DNA of 64,000 bases from assembly GCA_041687015.1 (NCBI GenBank), contig JAWLCT010000001.1, forward strand, positions 62,001 through 126,000, in the 5' to 3' direction. The translations under genes and the position numbers were made by a program. Source of the DNA: JALOAT01 sp041687015. Lineage in GTDB: Bacteria > Pseudomonadota > Gammaproteobacteria > Thiohalomonadales > Thiohalomonadaceae. This document shows positions 40,347-49,560 of this stretch, piece after piece. The notes beneath the pieces are model-generated. The model saw nothing but the letters and a program-made list of their open reading frames with translations. It was not told the DNA's origin and did not search any database. Position 1 is the first letter of the stretch. Each line of letters opens with the position of its first letter.

Positions 40347-41549
40347 CTAGTAGAGCAACACGTCACGGCACGCCTCGCGCCAGTCCTGCTCGTCCGGCAG
40401 GGCCAGGGCGTCCAGGTCCGCGGCCGTGGCGGCCGGATCGTCCACCCAGCGGCGCAGCAACTCGCTGCCGTTGATGAGGTCGATGGCCAGGCGCCCGTGC
40501 TCATACTCGTAGGGAAAGTCGCGCCACAGTTCATAGGCCGGGCGCAGCCGCCGCAGGGCCTTGAAGGCCAGCGCCTGCAAGCGCCAGGGGCGGAAGGCGT
40601 GGTGGTCGTAGGCCGGATCATCCACGTGGATCTGGATGCCGGCGCATAGTGTGCCCACATGTTTGTGGAAGGTGGGCTCGAACCAGCATTCCCGCAGCCG
40701 GCAGCCCTGGATCCATTGCGGTGCCAGCGCCTCCATGGCGGTGAGCAGCTGGCGCGGCTGCAGATCGGGGGCGCCGAACAGTTCCAGGGGACGGGTGGTG
40801 CCGCGGCCTTCGGAGAGGGTGGTGCCCTCCAGCATCACGGTGCCCGGATAGCAACGTGCCATGGACAGGTTCGGGGCGTTGGGGCTGGGATTCACCCAGC
40901 TGCGTTCACCCAGCGGCCAGCCGTAGCCGGGCGCACTGTCCGGTTGCCAGCCTTCCATGGTGATGATTTCGCATTCCACGTCCAGGGCGAGGCTGCGCAC
41001 GAACCAGCGCGCCATCTCTCCCAGGGTGAGGCCATGACGCATGGGCATGGCGCCCGCGCCCACGAAGCTTTCCCAGCCGTTGCGCAGAGTAAGGCCTTCC
41101 ACGGGACGGCCGACGGGGTTGGGGCGGTCGAGTACCCACACGGCCTTGCCATGGGCCGCCGCAGCCTCGAGCACATAGCGCAGGGTGGTGATGAAGGTGT
41201 AAATGCGACAGCCCAGGTCCTGCAAATCGACCAGCAGCACGTCGAAGCTGTCCATCATCGCCGTCGTGGGGCGGCGCACCTCGCCGTACAGGCTGAACAC
41301 CGGGATGCCGTGCACCGGATCCTGGAAGTCCGGCGATTCCATCATGTTGTCCTGCTTGTCGCCACGCAGGCCGTGCTGCGGACCGAAGGCGGCAGTCAGA
41401 CGGATGTCGTCGAGTTGCGCCAGCGCGTCCAGGGTATGGGTCAGGTCGCGGGTGACGGACGCCGGATGGGCAAGCACGGCCACGCGCCTGCCCGCCAGTG
41501 GCCGGCGCAGCTGCGCATCTTCCATGAAACGATCAATACCGAATTTCAT
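40347..41549 (-). CDS. DUF1343 protein, NamZ-like exo-N-acetylmuramidase
   Basis: A 400-residue protein of the DUF1343 family, whose characterised member NamZ removes N-acetylmuramic acid from peptidoglycan fragments. Conserved stretches are FGPQHGLRGDKQDNM, PVFSLYGEVRRPTTAMMDSFDVLLVDLQDLGCRIYTF, VLDRPNPVGRPVEG and PNAPNLSMARCYPGTVMLEGTTLSEGRGT. There is no signal peptide, unlike secreted NamZ, so it may work in the cytoplasm. Its start overlaps the DOMON-like gene by 17 bases, implying co-transcription. It is probably a muropeptide recycling enzyme. Confidence 0.85.
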   Translation of the reverse strand: MKFGIDRFMEDAQLRRPLAGRRVAVLAHPASVTRDLTHTLDALAQLDDIRLTAAFGPQHGLRGDKQDNMMESPDFQDPVHGIPVFSLYGEVRRPTTAMMDSFDVLLVDLQDLGCRIYTFITTLRYVLEAAAAHGKAVWVLDRPNPVGRPVEGLTLRNGWESFVGAGAMPMRHGLTLGEMARWFVRSLALDVECEIITMEGWQPDSAPGYGWPLGERSWVNPSPNAPNLSMARCYPGTVMLEGTTLSEGRGTTRPLELFGAPDLQPRQLLTAMEALAPQWIQGCRLRECWFEPTFHKHVGTLCAGIQIHVDDPAYDHHAFRPWRLQALAFKALRRLRPAYELWRDFPYEYEHGRLAIDLINGSELLRRWVDDPAATAADLDALALPDEQDWREACRDVLLY

Positions 41550-42096
41550 CGAGCTCCAGGACGAAAGCGTCGCGATGGTGGAAATCGGGTGTATCGGTGG
41601 GGTGCCGGAGTGCCCAATAGCTCAAGCTGCCATCGTCCGCCTCCACCACCGCCGACAGGCCGAGCCGCAAAGCCCCCTGCACAGCGCCGATGCGGGCCAA
41701 CGGGAGCTCGGCATCGAGTTCCAGCCGCGCGGCATCGCGGCGCAATCGCACATGCGGTTCGAGGTTGGATAGCGTCGCCTGCGGCGCAGCCTGGCGGTAA
41801 TCGCTGAAGGCATACGCAGCCCATCCGCCCGAGGGTGCGAAATTGAATTCGTGATAGGCCGCCTCGCCCGGACGCGCGACGAAGGCCTCGAAGCAGGTGT
41901 GACGCCAGAGTCCGTCACGAAACCCGGGCCTCTCCGGCGCGGGTAGGTGTAACGCAGCGAGGTTGCCTTCGAGCACATAGCCCAAATGCAGCCGATCAGC
42001 GGTACGCCGCACGCGCACGCCGATGCCGCCCACGGCGCACGCCTTGCACGCGGGATGCATGCGGAGAGTGACAGTTTGTGGCTCATGGCACGGCAT
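41533..42096 (-). CDS. DOMON-like domain protein
   Basis: A 187-residue soluble protein that fits the DOMON-like group found in Proteobacteria. Visible parts are RMHPACKACAVGGIGVRVRRT, LHLGYVLEGNLAAL, DGLWRHTCFEAFVA, AYHEFNFAPSGGWAAYAFSDYR and the final DFHHRDAFVLELDEIRY. The ATG at 42096 (MPCHEPQTVTL) fits the domain; the open frame extends further upstream without support. It overlaps the NamZ-like gene and should be co-expressed. DOMON folds bind heme or sugars; no clear ligand residues can be assigned. Confidence 0.75.
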   Translation of the reverse strand: MPCHEPQTVTLRMHPACKACAVGGIGVRVRRTADRLHLGYVLEGNLAALHLPAPERPGFRDGLWRHTCFEAFVARPGEAAYHEFNFAPSGGWAAYAFSDYRQAAPQATLSNLEPHVRLRRDAARLELDAELPLARIGAVQGALRLGLSAVVEADDGSLSYWALRHPTDTPDFHHRDAFVLELDEIRY

Positions 42097-42392
42097 GGAA
42101 TGGAAGCCTACCAAAACCGCGGCCGTCCGGGTGCAACGCGCTTCCATTTCCGCGCGCGGACCACGCCGGTGATGTGCAATTCGGCGTGTGATGGGATTGG
42201 CGCACCTTGCGCCCTGAGCTACACCCACGTGTTGTGTACGCGCAAGTTCAAGACACAGACCGGAGCCAATGACGACTTCGGCGCGCTGAGCCTTTCCCTC
42301 TGGTTCCGATTGAACGCCCGCGCCGCGCACCGCCGCGAGGACAGGCTAAGGTGTTGTCAAAGACCGCCACGACATCGCCGAGGAGGCTTGCC

Positions 42393-42764
42393 ATGACCGG
42401 CTATGTGACGAATATCGAGAAGGATGCGCTGAGCAACCAGGATTACCGCCGCGTGCTCTACACCGGCCGGAACACGCAACTGGTGCTGATGACCTTGCAG
42501 CCCGGCGAGGAAATCGGCAGTGAAATCCATGCCGACCACGACCAATTCATCCGCGTGGAGTCCGGTTCAGGCACGGTCATCATGGACGGCGAGCAGCACA
42601 GCATCGCCGATGGTGAGGCCGTGGTCATCCCCGCGGGTGTGGAGCACAACGTCGTCAATACCGCTTCGGACACACCACTTCGGTTGTACACGTTGTACAG
42701 CCCGCCCGAGCATCCGGAAGGTACCGTGCACCACACCAAGGCGGAGGAGCAGCTGACACATTGA
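42393..42764 (+). CDS. Single-domain cupin
   Basis: A 123-residue cupin. Motif 1 is GEEIGSEIHADHDQFIRVESGSGTVIMDG and motif 2 is VVIPAGVEHNVVNTASDTPLRLYTLYSPPEHPEGTVH, with the metal-binding His and Glu positions mostly kept. Similar proteins are annotated as cupins or mannose-6-phosphate isomerase-like; the activity is unknown. AGGAGG lies 7 bases before the ATG at 42393. It is divergent from the DOMON-like gene. Confidence 0.88.
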   Translation: MTGYVTNIEKDALSNQDYRRVLYTGRNTQLVLMTLQPGEEIGSEIHADHDQFIRVESGSGTVIMDGEQHSIADGEAVVIPAGVEHNVVNTASDTPLRLYTLYSPPEHPEGTVHHTKAEEQLTH

Positions 42765-42948
42765 CGGGGTGAACGCCTCGACCCGGGAGGTGTACCGCCC
42801 CAGCGCGAAAAACCCGCGTCGTGCACTAAGTTCCTCGGGTAGAAGGAGAAGTTTTCCATCGGTTGATGACGGGGTGGCGAACGTGCGGCGTTCCCCCCAA
42901 ACCGGCGTGCATTTCTGTGCGGCCGGTCACTTTGGAACTGTGAACTGT

Positions 42949-42974
42949 GCCCTCGCCCCTGACGGGCGAGGGGC
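42949..42974. repeat. Hairpin CCCTCGCCC / GGGCGAGGG
   Basis: GCCCTCGCCC and GGGCGAGGGGC arms around a short loop form a strong stem about 56 bases before the next start. It resembles the REP-like hairpin at 30293 in base composition. It may end the cupin transcript, though it is nearly 200 bases past its stop. Confidence 0.45.
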
Positions 42975-43029
42975 TATTGTCACTGGACCTGACACGGCTC
43001 ATCGGAACAAAAAACAACAGGGGGAACAC

Positions 43030-43527
43030 ATGCTCAGGTTCTTCGTGCTCGCTTGCACCCTGGCCGCGGCATCCAGCGCGGGTGCAGCACAGGTCTCCTT
43101 CGACGGCATCCAGTACGCGCTGGCCCATGTGGAAGCGGGCGGCAGTCGCGTGGTCAACCGCTATGCATCACCACAATCCAACCGACCCGCATTGGTGGTG
43201 CGCCAGTTCAAGGGCGCGGCGGCCACTTCCGATGTCATCGCCGTTTACCTGGATGAAATCAGAAGCACATTGCTTGACGCACCCCTGACCATGCGACGCA
43301 GCGAAAGCGCCGACGACGTGGTGTTGGTGATGTTTCGGAAAACCGCAGACAGTAAGGTGGTCGAGTACGTGCTGGAACGCTTTGCGCGTGTGAAAGACGG
43401 CGTGGTCGCCTACCGCTTCAGTGAGCTCATCGGCGCCGATGCCGATCTGACGCCGGTGCTGACGCGCCAGCCCGATCGCATCGAACAACTGTTCGATCTG
43501 GAGCTCGCCGTCAGTCAGGCGCTGTAA
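43030..43527 (+). CDS. Hypothetical secreted protein
   Basis: A 165-residue protein with a signal peptide MLRFFVLACTLAAASSAGAAQ and a mature part of about 145 residues, with alternating strands and helices (VLVMFRKTADSKVVEYVLERFARVKDGVVAYRFSELIG). I do not recognise a family. An AGGGGGAA site lies before the ATG at 43030. Its stop is one base from the end of the convergent SGNH hydrolase. Confidence 0.7.
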   Translation: MLRFFVLACTLAAASSAGAAQVSFDGIQYALAHVEAGGSRVVNRYASPQSNRPALVVRQFKGAAATSDVIAVYLDEIRSTLLDAPLTMRRSESADDVVLVMFRKTADSKVVEYVLERFARVKDGVVAYRFSELIGADADLTPVLTRQPDRIEQLFDLELAVSQAL

Positions 43528-43528
43528 C

Positions 43529-44146
43529 TCACAGCGCGCCGGCGTCCCTCAGCTTGCGGTGTACGGCCTCGGCAATGCGGCGATAGCCTGCAGCGTTGGG
43601 GTGGATCGGGTCGGACTTCAGGTCGCGCTCGGACAGGACTTTCGGAATGATGTCCGCTTCGAGAACCACCTGCCGGCGCTCTGCGAGCTCGTAATAAAAG
43701 GGCGCGCTTTCCAGTCCGAACAGCGCTGGGCGAGGTACGCCCAGCAACAACACCGGTACGCCCCGCGCGCGGCTCATGGCTATCATGTCATCCAGGTTGC
43801 GCGCCGCCACTTCGTGGCCCACCTTGCGCAGCATATCGTTGCCGCCCAGGCACAGGATCAGCATGTGAGGTCGATGCGCTTCCAACGCGTCCTCGAGACG
43901 CGCCAAACCCTCGGCGGTCACGTCACCGGGGATCCCGGCATTCACCACCTCCCGGCCACTCAACTGCGCCAGCACCGCCGGGTAGCTCTGATCGCGCGCG
44001 GCGCCGGTACCGTAGGTGATGCTGTCACCGAACGCGAGGATGACCGCATCGGCGGGAAGGGGTGAAAGCTGCGGATCACGACTGCAGGCCGTGAGCGCCA
44101 GAAGCAGCAGGAGTATGTGGGTGAACGTGGTCAGGGAGCGCGGCAT
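43529..44146 (-). CDS. SGNH-type esterase lipoprotein (TesA-like)
   Basis: A 205-residue GDSL/SGNH hydrolase of the arylesterase/TesA group. The signal ends with the lipobox LALTACS, so it is likely a lipoprotein. Block I is AFGDSITYGTG (Ser nucleophile), block II AGIPGDVTAEG, block III CLGGNDMLR and block V SDPIHPNAAGYRRIA with the catalytic Asp and His. It should hydrolyse esters or acyl groups in the envelope. The substrate is not predictable. Confidence 0.88.
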   Translation of the reverse strand: MPRSLTTFTHILLLLLALTACSRDPQLSPLPADAVILAFGDSITYGTGAARDQSYPAVLAQLSGREVVNAGIPGDVTAEGLARLEDALEAHRPHMLILCLGGNDMLRKVGHEVAARNLDDMIAMSRARGVPVLLLGVPRPALFGLESAPFYYELAERRQVVLEADIIPKVLSERDLKSDPIHPNAAGYRRIAEAVHRKLRDAGAL

Positions 44147-44321
44147 GGCGGCAGGTTACCACGGCAAACCCACGGTACAAGCCACGCTGCATCACAGTGC
44201 GCAGGCAAGGGCCTGCTCCTGCATGGCCATACAGTTTTTGGTGGAATTGGCCGGTGCCATTTCTAACCGGGATTGCGCATTTTCGATCCGTCATTTCCGG
44301 GCCGACTGATATAGTGCGGCC

Positions 44322-46103
44322 ATGCAAGCATCCACCGAAGACGTTGTGAAAACCGACGCCGCACCGCCCGCAGGCCGCTGGCTTTCCGGCCACCGCCACC
44401 TCGCCGGCTCGGCATTGAATTTGGCCGTGGGCCTGGGGTTGGCAGGTGGTTTTCTGCTCATCTGGCAGGCCTGGTTGCTGGCGCGTGTGGTCAGCGCCGC
44501 AATCATCGACGGCACCCCGCTTGATGACCTGTGGCATTGGTTATGGCCGCTGCTCGGGGTGTTCGCGCTGCGCGCCGTCATTGCCTGGTCATCGGAGCAG
44601 GTGGCGTTCCGTGCGGCGGCGCAGGTGAAGCTGGCCTTGCGTGAACGGCTCTATCGCCATTTGCAGGCGCTGGGGCCGGTCTATCTGCAAGGCGAACGCA
44701 GCGGTGAACTGAGCAGTCTGCTGACCGACGGCGTGGAAAAGCTGGAGGCCTATTACGCCCGCTTTCTGCCGCACATGGCGCTCACCGCACTGGTGCCGCT
44801 GGCCATCCTCGCTTTCGTGTTTCCGCTCGATTGGGTATCGGGTCTGGTGATGTTGCTGACAGCCCCGCTCATCCCGCTGTTCATGATCCTCATCGGCAAG
44901 GGTGCGGAGCGCCTGAACCAGAAACAATGGCGCCAGTTGGCGCGCATGAGCGCGCATTTCCTTGATGTCATCCAGGGCCTCACCACCCTGAAACTGTTCA
45001 ACGCCAGCCGCCGCGAGGCGCAGATGATCGCGGCGGTCTCCGATGCCCATCGCAAGAGCACCATGGCGGTACTGCGTGTCGCCTTCCTGTCCTCACTGGT
45101 GCTGGAATTCTTCTCTACGGTCAGTATCGCGGTGGTCGCCGTGCTTATCGGCTTCCGTCTGCTGTTTGGCGAAATGGCGTTTTTCCACGGCTTCTTCGTG
45201 CTGCTTCTGGCGCCGGAGTTCTATCTGCCTTTGCGCCAGATGGGCACGCACTATCACGCCCGCATGGACGCCATCGCCTCCGCCGAACGGCTCATCGAAG
45301 TGTTGGAAACCCCCGCGCCGCCCCCACCCGCCGAACCCGTATCCCCGCCTGCCGGCCCGTTCGCGATCCGCTTCGACAGGGTGGCGTTCGACTATCCCGG
45401 CAATCGTCGCGCGCTGGCCGAGGTATCGTTCCGCATCGCGCCCGGCGAAACAGTGGCCGTGGTAGGGCCGAGCGGTTCCGGCAAGAGCACCACCCTCAAC
45501 CTGCTGCTCGGCTTCTTGCATCCCACGTCGGGAGAGATCCGCATCAACGACGCAGCGCTTTCGCGCATGGAACGGGAAGCCTGGTTTAACCAGATCGCCT
45601 GGGTGCCGCAACGACCACGGCTGTTCCACGGCACAGTGCGCGACAACATCCGTCTGGGCCGGCCCGAGGCAGATCACGCGGCGGTGGAACAGGCCGCGCG
45701 CCTGGCCCATGCCCATGAATTCATCGCGCGCCTGCCCCAGCGCTACGACACGCCGGTGGGCGAAGGCGGCCAGGGGCTCTCGGGCGGGCAGGTGCAGCGT
45801 ATCGCCCTCGCCCGCGCCTTCCTGAAGGATGCACCCCTGGTGGTGCTGGACGAGCCGACGGCCAGCCTCGACCCGGAAAGCGAGGCCCTGGTACAAGCCG
45901 CCCTGGAACGGCTGGCCGAGGGCCGCACCGTGCTGGTGGTGGCCCACCGCCTCGCCACCGTGCGCAAGGCGGACCGCATCCTGGTACTCGAAGCGGGCCG
46001 GGTGGCGGAAGAGGGCGATCACGCGACGCTCATGGCCGCGGGCGGCGTGTATGCGCGGCTTTCCGCGGCCTATAGCGGCGAAGGCCTGGAGGTGCTGTCA
46101 TGA
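44322..46103 (+). CDS. cydD: CydD, thiol-exporting ABC transporter subunit
   Basis: A 593-residue ABC half-transporter, CydD of the heterodimer CydDC that exports glutathione/cysteine (or related thiols) to the periplasm, needed for cytochrome bd and c maturation. Six N-terminal helices (about residues 25-330) precede the nucleotide-binding domain, which has Walker A GPSGSGKSTT, signature LSGGQ, and Walker B LVVLDEPTA. The next gene cydC overlaps by four bases (ATGA). No cydAB genes lie in the window. Confidence 0.93.
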   Translation: MQASTEDVVKTDAAPPAGRWLSGHRHLAGSALNLAVGLGLAGGFLLIWQAWLLARVVSAAIIDGTPLDDLWHWLWPLLGVFALRAVIAWSSEQVAFRAAAQVKLALRERLYRHLQALGPVYLQGERSGELSSLLTDGVEKLEAYYARFLPHMALTALVPLAILAFVFPLDWVSGLVMLLTAPLIPLFMILIGKGAERLNQKQWRQLARMSAHFLDVIQGLTTLKLFNASRREAQMIAAVSDAHRKSTMAVLRVAFLSSLVLEFFSTVSIAVVAVLIGFRLLFGEMAFFHGFFVLLLAPEFYLPLRQMGTHYHARMDAIASAERLIEVLETPAPPPPAEPVSPPAGPFAIRFDRVAFDYPGNRRALAEVSFRIAPGETVAVVGPSGSGKSTTLNLLLGFLHPTSGEIRINDAALSRMEREAWFNQIAWVPQRPRLFHGTVRDNIRLGRPEADHAAVEQAARLAHAHEFIARLPQRYDTPVGEGGQGLSGGQVQRIALARAFLKDAPLVVLDEPTASLDPESEALVQAALERLAEGRTVLVVAHRLATVRKADRILVLEAGRVAEEGDHATLMAAGGVYARLSAAYSGEGLEVLS

Positions 46104-47830
46104 GCGACTTCCTGCGCCTGGTGCGCCTCATCAAGCCCTATTGGAAGGCCATGGCCCTGGGCGTGATCATCTCCTTCGCCACGCTGATCACCAACGTGGG
46201 TCTGATGGCGGTGTCCGGATGGTTCATCGCGGCCATGGCCCTGGCAGGCCTGGCCGGCGTCAGCATGAACTACTTCACCCCGGCGGCGCTCATCCGCACC
46301 TTCGCCATCGTGCGCACCGTGGGCCGCTACGCTGAACGCCTGGTGACCCACGAGGCCACCTTCCGCCTGCTCGCGGGACTGCGGGTGTGGTTCTACACCC
46401 ACCTGGAACCCCTCGCCCCGGCGCGCCTGCAGCAATACCGCAGCGGTGACCTGCTGAGCCGTATCCGTGCGGACATCGACACCCTGGACAACCTGTACCT
46501 GCGCATCCTGGTGCCGGTGGCGGTGGCGCTGCTGGGCTTCGCGGCGGTGGGTCTGTTCCTGGCCTGGTACGCGCCTTCCCTTGCCGTGGTGAACCTGGTG
46601 TTTCTGCTCATCGCGGGCGTGGCCGTGCCCGTGGTCATGCAGTCGCTCGGCCGGCGCCCGGGCAAGACCCTGGTGGAGTCCAATGCCGCCCTGCAAGCCG
46701 GCGCCGTGGACGCCCTGCAGGGCATGAGCGAACTGCTGGTGTACGGCGCGGGCGAACGCCAGGCCGCGCACATCCAGCGGATCAGCGGCGAACTCATCGC
46801 CGCCCAGGGCCAGATGAGCCGTTTGAGCGGCCTGTCCCAGGCCGCCCTCGGCCTGGGCGCCAATCTCACCGCCTGGACCATGGTGCTGGTTGCCGTTCCC
46901 CTGCTGGGCAGCGGCCTGCTGGAGCGGCCGGAACTGGCCATGCTGGTGCTGTTCGCGTTGGCCAGCTTTGAAGTGGTGATGCCGCTGCCCCAGGCCTTCC
47001 AGATGCTCGGCCAAACCCTGAGCGCCGCACGGCGCATTTTCGAGATCGTCGACGCCCGGCCCCAGGCCCCGGACCCCGCCGAGGCCTCACCGCAGCCGTC
47101 ACACCACGGCATCGTGCTGCGCAAGGTGAGTTTCCGTTACGGCGACACCGCGGCGCCCGCGTTGCAGGATATCGACCTGGACCTGCCGCCGGGTCAACGC
47201 GTGGCGATTGTCGGCGCCACGGGTTCGGGAAAGAGCACTCTGGTCAACCTGCTGCTGCGCTTCTGGGACCCGCAGTCCGGCAGCATCACCCTCGGCGGCC
47301 ATGAATTGCGCTGTTACCGGGGCGACGACCTGCGGCGCCATTTCGCCGTGGTGTCGCAGGGGACGCATTTGTTTACCACCACTCTGCGCGAAAACCTGCG
47401 CGTGGCCAATGCCCAGGCGACGGACGAACAACTCGCTGCCGCACTGGACGTGGCCCAGTTGGGCGCGTTCGTGGCCGAACAGCCGGACGGCCTCGACACC
47501 TGGGTGGGCGAAGCCGGCCTGCGCCTTTCGGGCGGCCAGGCGCGCCGCGTCGCCATCGCGCGCGCACTGCTCAAGGATGCGCCGGTACTGCTGCTGGACG
47601 AACCCACGGAGGGGCTGGATGCCGAAACCGAGCGCCAACTGATGCAGGCACTGTATCGCCTTATGGAAGGCCGCAGCGTACTGCTGATCACCCACCGTCT
47701 GGTCGGACTGGAAGCCATGGACGAAATCCTGCTGCTGGATCGCGGGCGGGTGGTTGAACGCGGGCGGCACGAAGAGTTGCTGGCGGCAGGCGGCGCGTAT
47801 GCCGCCATGCACGCGCGCTTGAAGGACTGA
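46100..47830 (+). CDS. cydC: CydC, thiol-exporting ABC transporter subunit
   Basis: A 576-residue partner of CydD with the same layout. The membrane domain contains the family stretch WFIAAMALAGLAGVSMNYFTPAALIRTFAIVRTVGRYAERLVTHEATFRLL. The ATPase has Walker A GATGSGKST, LSGGQARR and VLLLDEPTEGLD. It starts within the last codons of cydD. The heterodimer controls periplasmic redox and supports cytochrome assembly. In this strain it would help mature c-type cytochromes such as NorC and FccA. Confidence 0.93.
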   Translation: MSDFLRLVRLIKPYWKAMALGVIISFATLITNVGLMAVSGWFIAAMALAGLAGVSMNYFTPAALIRTFAIVRTVGRYAERLVTHEATFRLLAGLRVWFYTHLEPLAPARLQQYRSGDLLSRIRADIDTLDNLYLRILVPVAVALLGFAAVGLFLAWYAPSLAVVNLVFLLIAGVAVPVVMQSLGRRPGKTLVESNAALQAGAVDALQGMSELLVYGAGERQAAHIQRISGELIAAQGQMSRLSGLSQAALGLGANLTAWTMVLVAVPLLGSGLLERPELAMLVLFALASFEVVMPLPQAFQMLGQTLSAARRIFEIVDARPQAPDPAEASPQPSHHGIVLRKVSFRYGDTAAPALQDIDLDLPPGQRVAIVGATGSGKSTLVNLLLRFWDPQSGSITLGGHELRCYRGDDLRRHFAVVSQGTHLFTTTLRENLRVANAQATDEQLAAALDVAQLGAFVAEQPDGLDTWVGEAGLRLSGGQARRVAIARALLKDAPVLLLDEPTEGLDAETERQLMQALYRLMEGRSVLLITHRLVGLEAMDEILLLDRGRVVERGRHEELLAAGGAYAAMHARLKD

Positions 47831-48012
47831 TCGCCAACGTCGTCCAGCGGTGGGCGGAGCGGAATCCGGGGATGGCTCTCTGCCATTACTCTGCGCATGT
47901 CCACGCCTTTTGCCCGTCACCCCGGCGGACGTCGGGGTCCAGTCCAGGCAAAAAGTTTCAAGCAGTTGCACGTCTATGCTTCGTGCAACATCGGTCGCCG
48001 CCAGGGAGTGGC

Positions 48013-49554
48013 ATGGATTCCAATACCGTCCGCCGACGCGTCGTCTCCGGCTTCGCCTGGCAGGGCGCCACCAAGGCGATCGTGCAGGCGGCGTCGTGGC
48101 TCTCCACCTTGTACGTCGCACGTCTGCTCGCCCCTTCCGACTATGGCGTGATGGCTGCGGCCATGGTGTTCATCGGCTTTCTGTTGTTCGTCACCGAAAT
48201 GGGCCTGTCGCAGGGGCTGATTCAACGCAAGGACAGCAACGAGCGCCTGGAAGACGGCATTTTTTATTTGAGTCTGCTGGTCGGCATTGCCCTGTACGCC
48301 GCGATCTATGCGGGCGCCCCGTGGATCGCGGATTTCTACCGCATGCCCGTGCTCACGGCTCTGCTCCGGGTCGCGGGCCTGGGTGTGATCTTTGCGAGCC
48401 TGGTCACCGTGCCCCTTGCCATCGCCATGCGGCGCCTGGATTTCCGGCATCGTTCCCTGGTGCAGATGGCCGCCGGTTTCGCCTCGGTGATCGTCGTGGT
48501 CAGCATGGCCGTGCAGGGCTTCGGGGTCTGGAGTCTGGTGGGCGGCACCCTGGCCATGCACGCAACGCTCGCGCTCGGATTTCTTCCCGTGCTGCGGCGC
48601 TTCCCGAAACCGCGTCTCAATGTTTCCGAAACGTTGCCGTTGTTGAGCTACGGCCTGCAGGTGACGGGAAACCGCTTTCTCAACATGCTTTGGAGCCGTT
48701 CCGATGCCTTCATCATCGGCCGCGTGCTCGGTGAGCGGCTGCTCGGTTTCTATTCGATGGCCTATCAGCTTTCCGCCATGCCGCTGGAAAAGGTGGGCTC
48801 CATTTTCAACTATGTGCTGTTCCCGGCGGTTTCGCGCTTACAGGAACAGCCGGAAGAAACCCGTCGTCTGTTTCTCGACGTCCACCGGGTTCTGCTGCTC
48901 ATTGGCTTCCCCCTGCTCGCCGGCCTGGCGCTCACCGCCCCCGATGCCGTTTCGGTGCTGCTCACCGAAAAATGGCGGCGCATCGTCCCGCTTTTGCAGG
49001 GGCTGTGCCTGGTGAACATGCTGCGTCTCAGCGGCATGACCCTGCCGCCCGTGCTGCTCGCCCGCGGCCGACCGGGGCTAATGATGCGCTACAACCTGGG
49101 CATGCTGTTGCTGTTGCCACTGGCAATCTATCTCAGCATGGACCTGGGCGTGATTGGCGCAGTCTACGCGTGGATTGTGGTTTACCCCCTCATGTATATC
49201 GCCCTCCTGGTTTTTACGCTGCGCGAACTGAATCTTGGCCTGAGCCGCTTTCTGGCAAGCATGCTGCCGGCCACATCGGCCACCGGGATCATGATCGCGG
49301 TCGTCGTCGCGGTACAGCACGCTGCGCCGGACGTGCCCTTGCAGCGACTGCTACTCAGCATGGGCGCCGGCGCCCTCGCCTATGTCCTCGCATTAATCGT
49401 GCTGTTCCGTGGCAGGCTGCGCGATTTTCTGCAGGAATACCGCCGACTGAAACAGGGCCGCACGTCGCCGGCCGAGGTCGATCCTGCAGTCGCTGCGGAG
49501 GTGCCGCCGGCGACCGTGCGCGGGCAGGCGTCAAAGAGCACAAGTGTGCCCTGA
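48013..49554 (+). CDS. Polysaccharide flippase (Wzx/MOP-type)
   Basis: A 513-residue membrane protein of the oligosaccharide flippase family with about 12-14 helices. The N-terminal RVVSGFAWQGATKAIVQAASWLSTLYVARLLAPSDYGVMAAAMVFIGF and the mid-region LLGFYSMAYQLSAMPLEKVGSIFNYVLFPAVSRLQE are typical of Wzx/lipopolysaccharide biosynthesis proteins. It moves lipid-linked glycan units across the inner membrane. The ATG at 48013 follows GGGAGTGGC; the frame extends upstream but without family similarity. A sulfotransferase is convergent; no glycosyltransferases are close. Confidence 0.88.
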   Translation: MDSNTVRRRVVSGFAWQGATKAIVQAASWLSTLYVARLLAPSDYGVMAAAMVFIGFLLFVTEMGLSQGLIQRKDSNERLEDGIFYLSLLVGIALYAAIYAGAPWIADFYRMPVLTALLRVAGLGVIFASLVTVPLAIAMRRLDFRHRSLVQMAAGFASVIVVVSMAVQGFGVWSLVGGTLAMHATLALGFLPVLRRFPKPRLNVSETLPLLSYGLQVTGNRFLNMLWSRSDAFIIGRVLGERLLGFYSMAYQLSAMPLEKVGSIFNYVLFPAVSRLQEQPEETRRLFLDVHRVLLLIGFPLLAGLALTAPDAVSVLLTEKWRRIVPLLQGLCLVNMLRLSGMTLPPVLLARGRPGLMMRYNLGMLLLLPLAIYLSMDLGVIGAVYAWIVVYPLMYIALLVFTLRELNLGLSRFLASMLPATSATGIMIAVVVAVQHAAPDVPLQRLLLSMGAGALAYVLALIVLFRGRLRDFLQEYRRLKQGRTSPAEVDPAVAAEVPPATVRGQASKSTSVP

Positions 49555-49560
49555 GGTCGT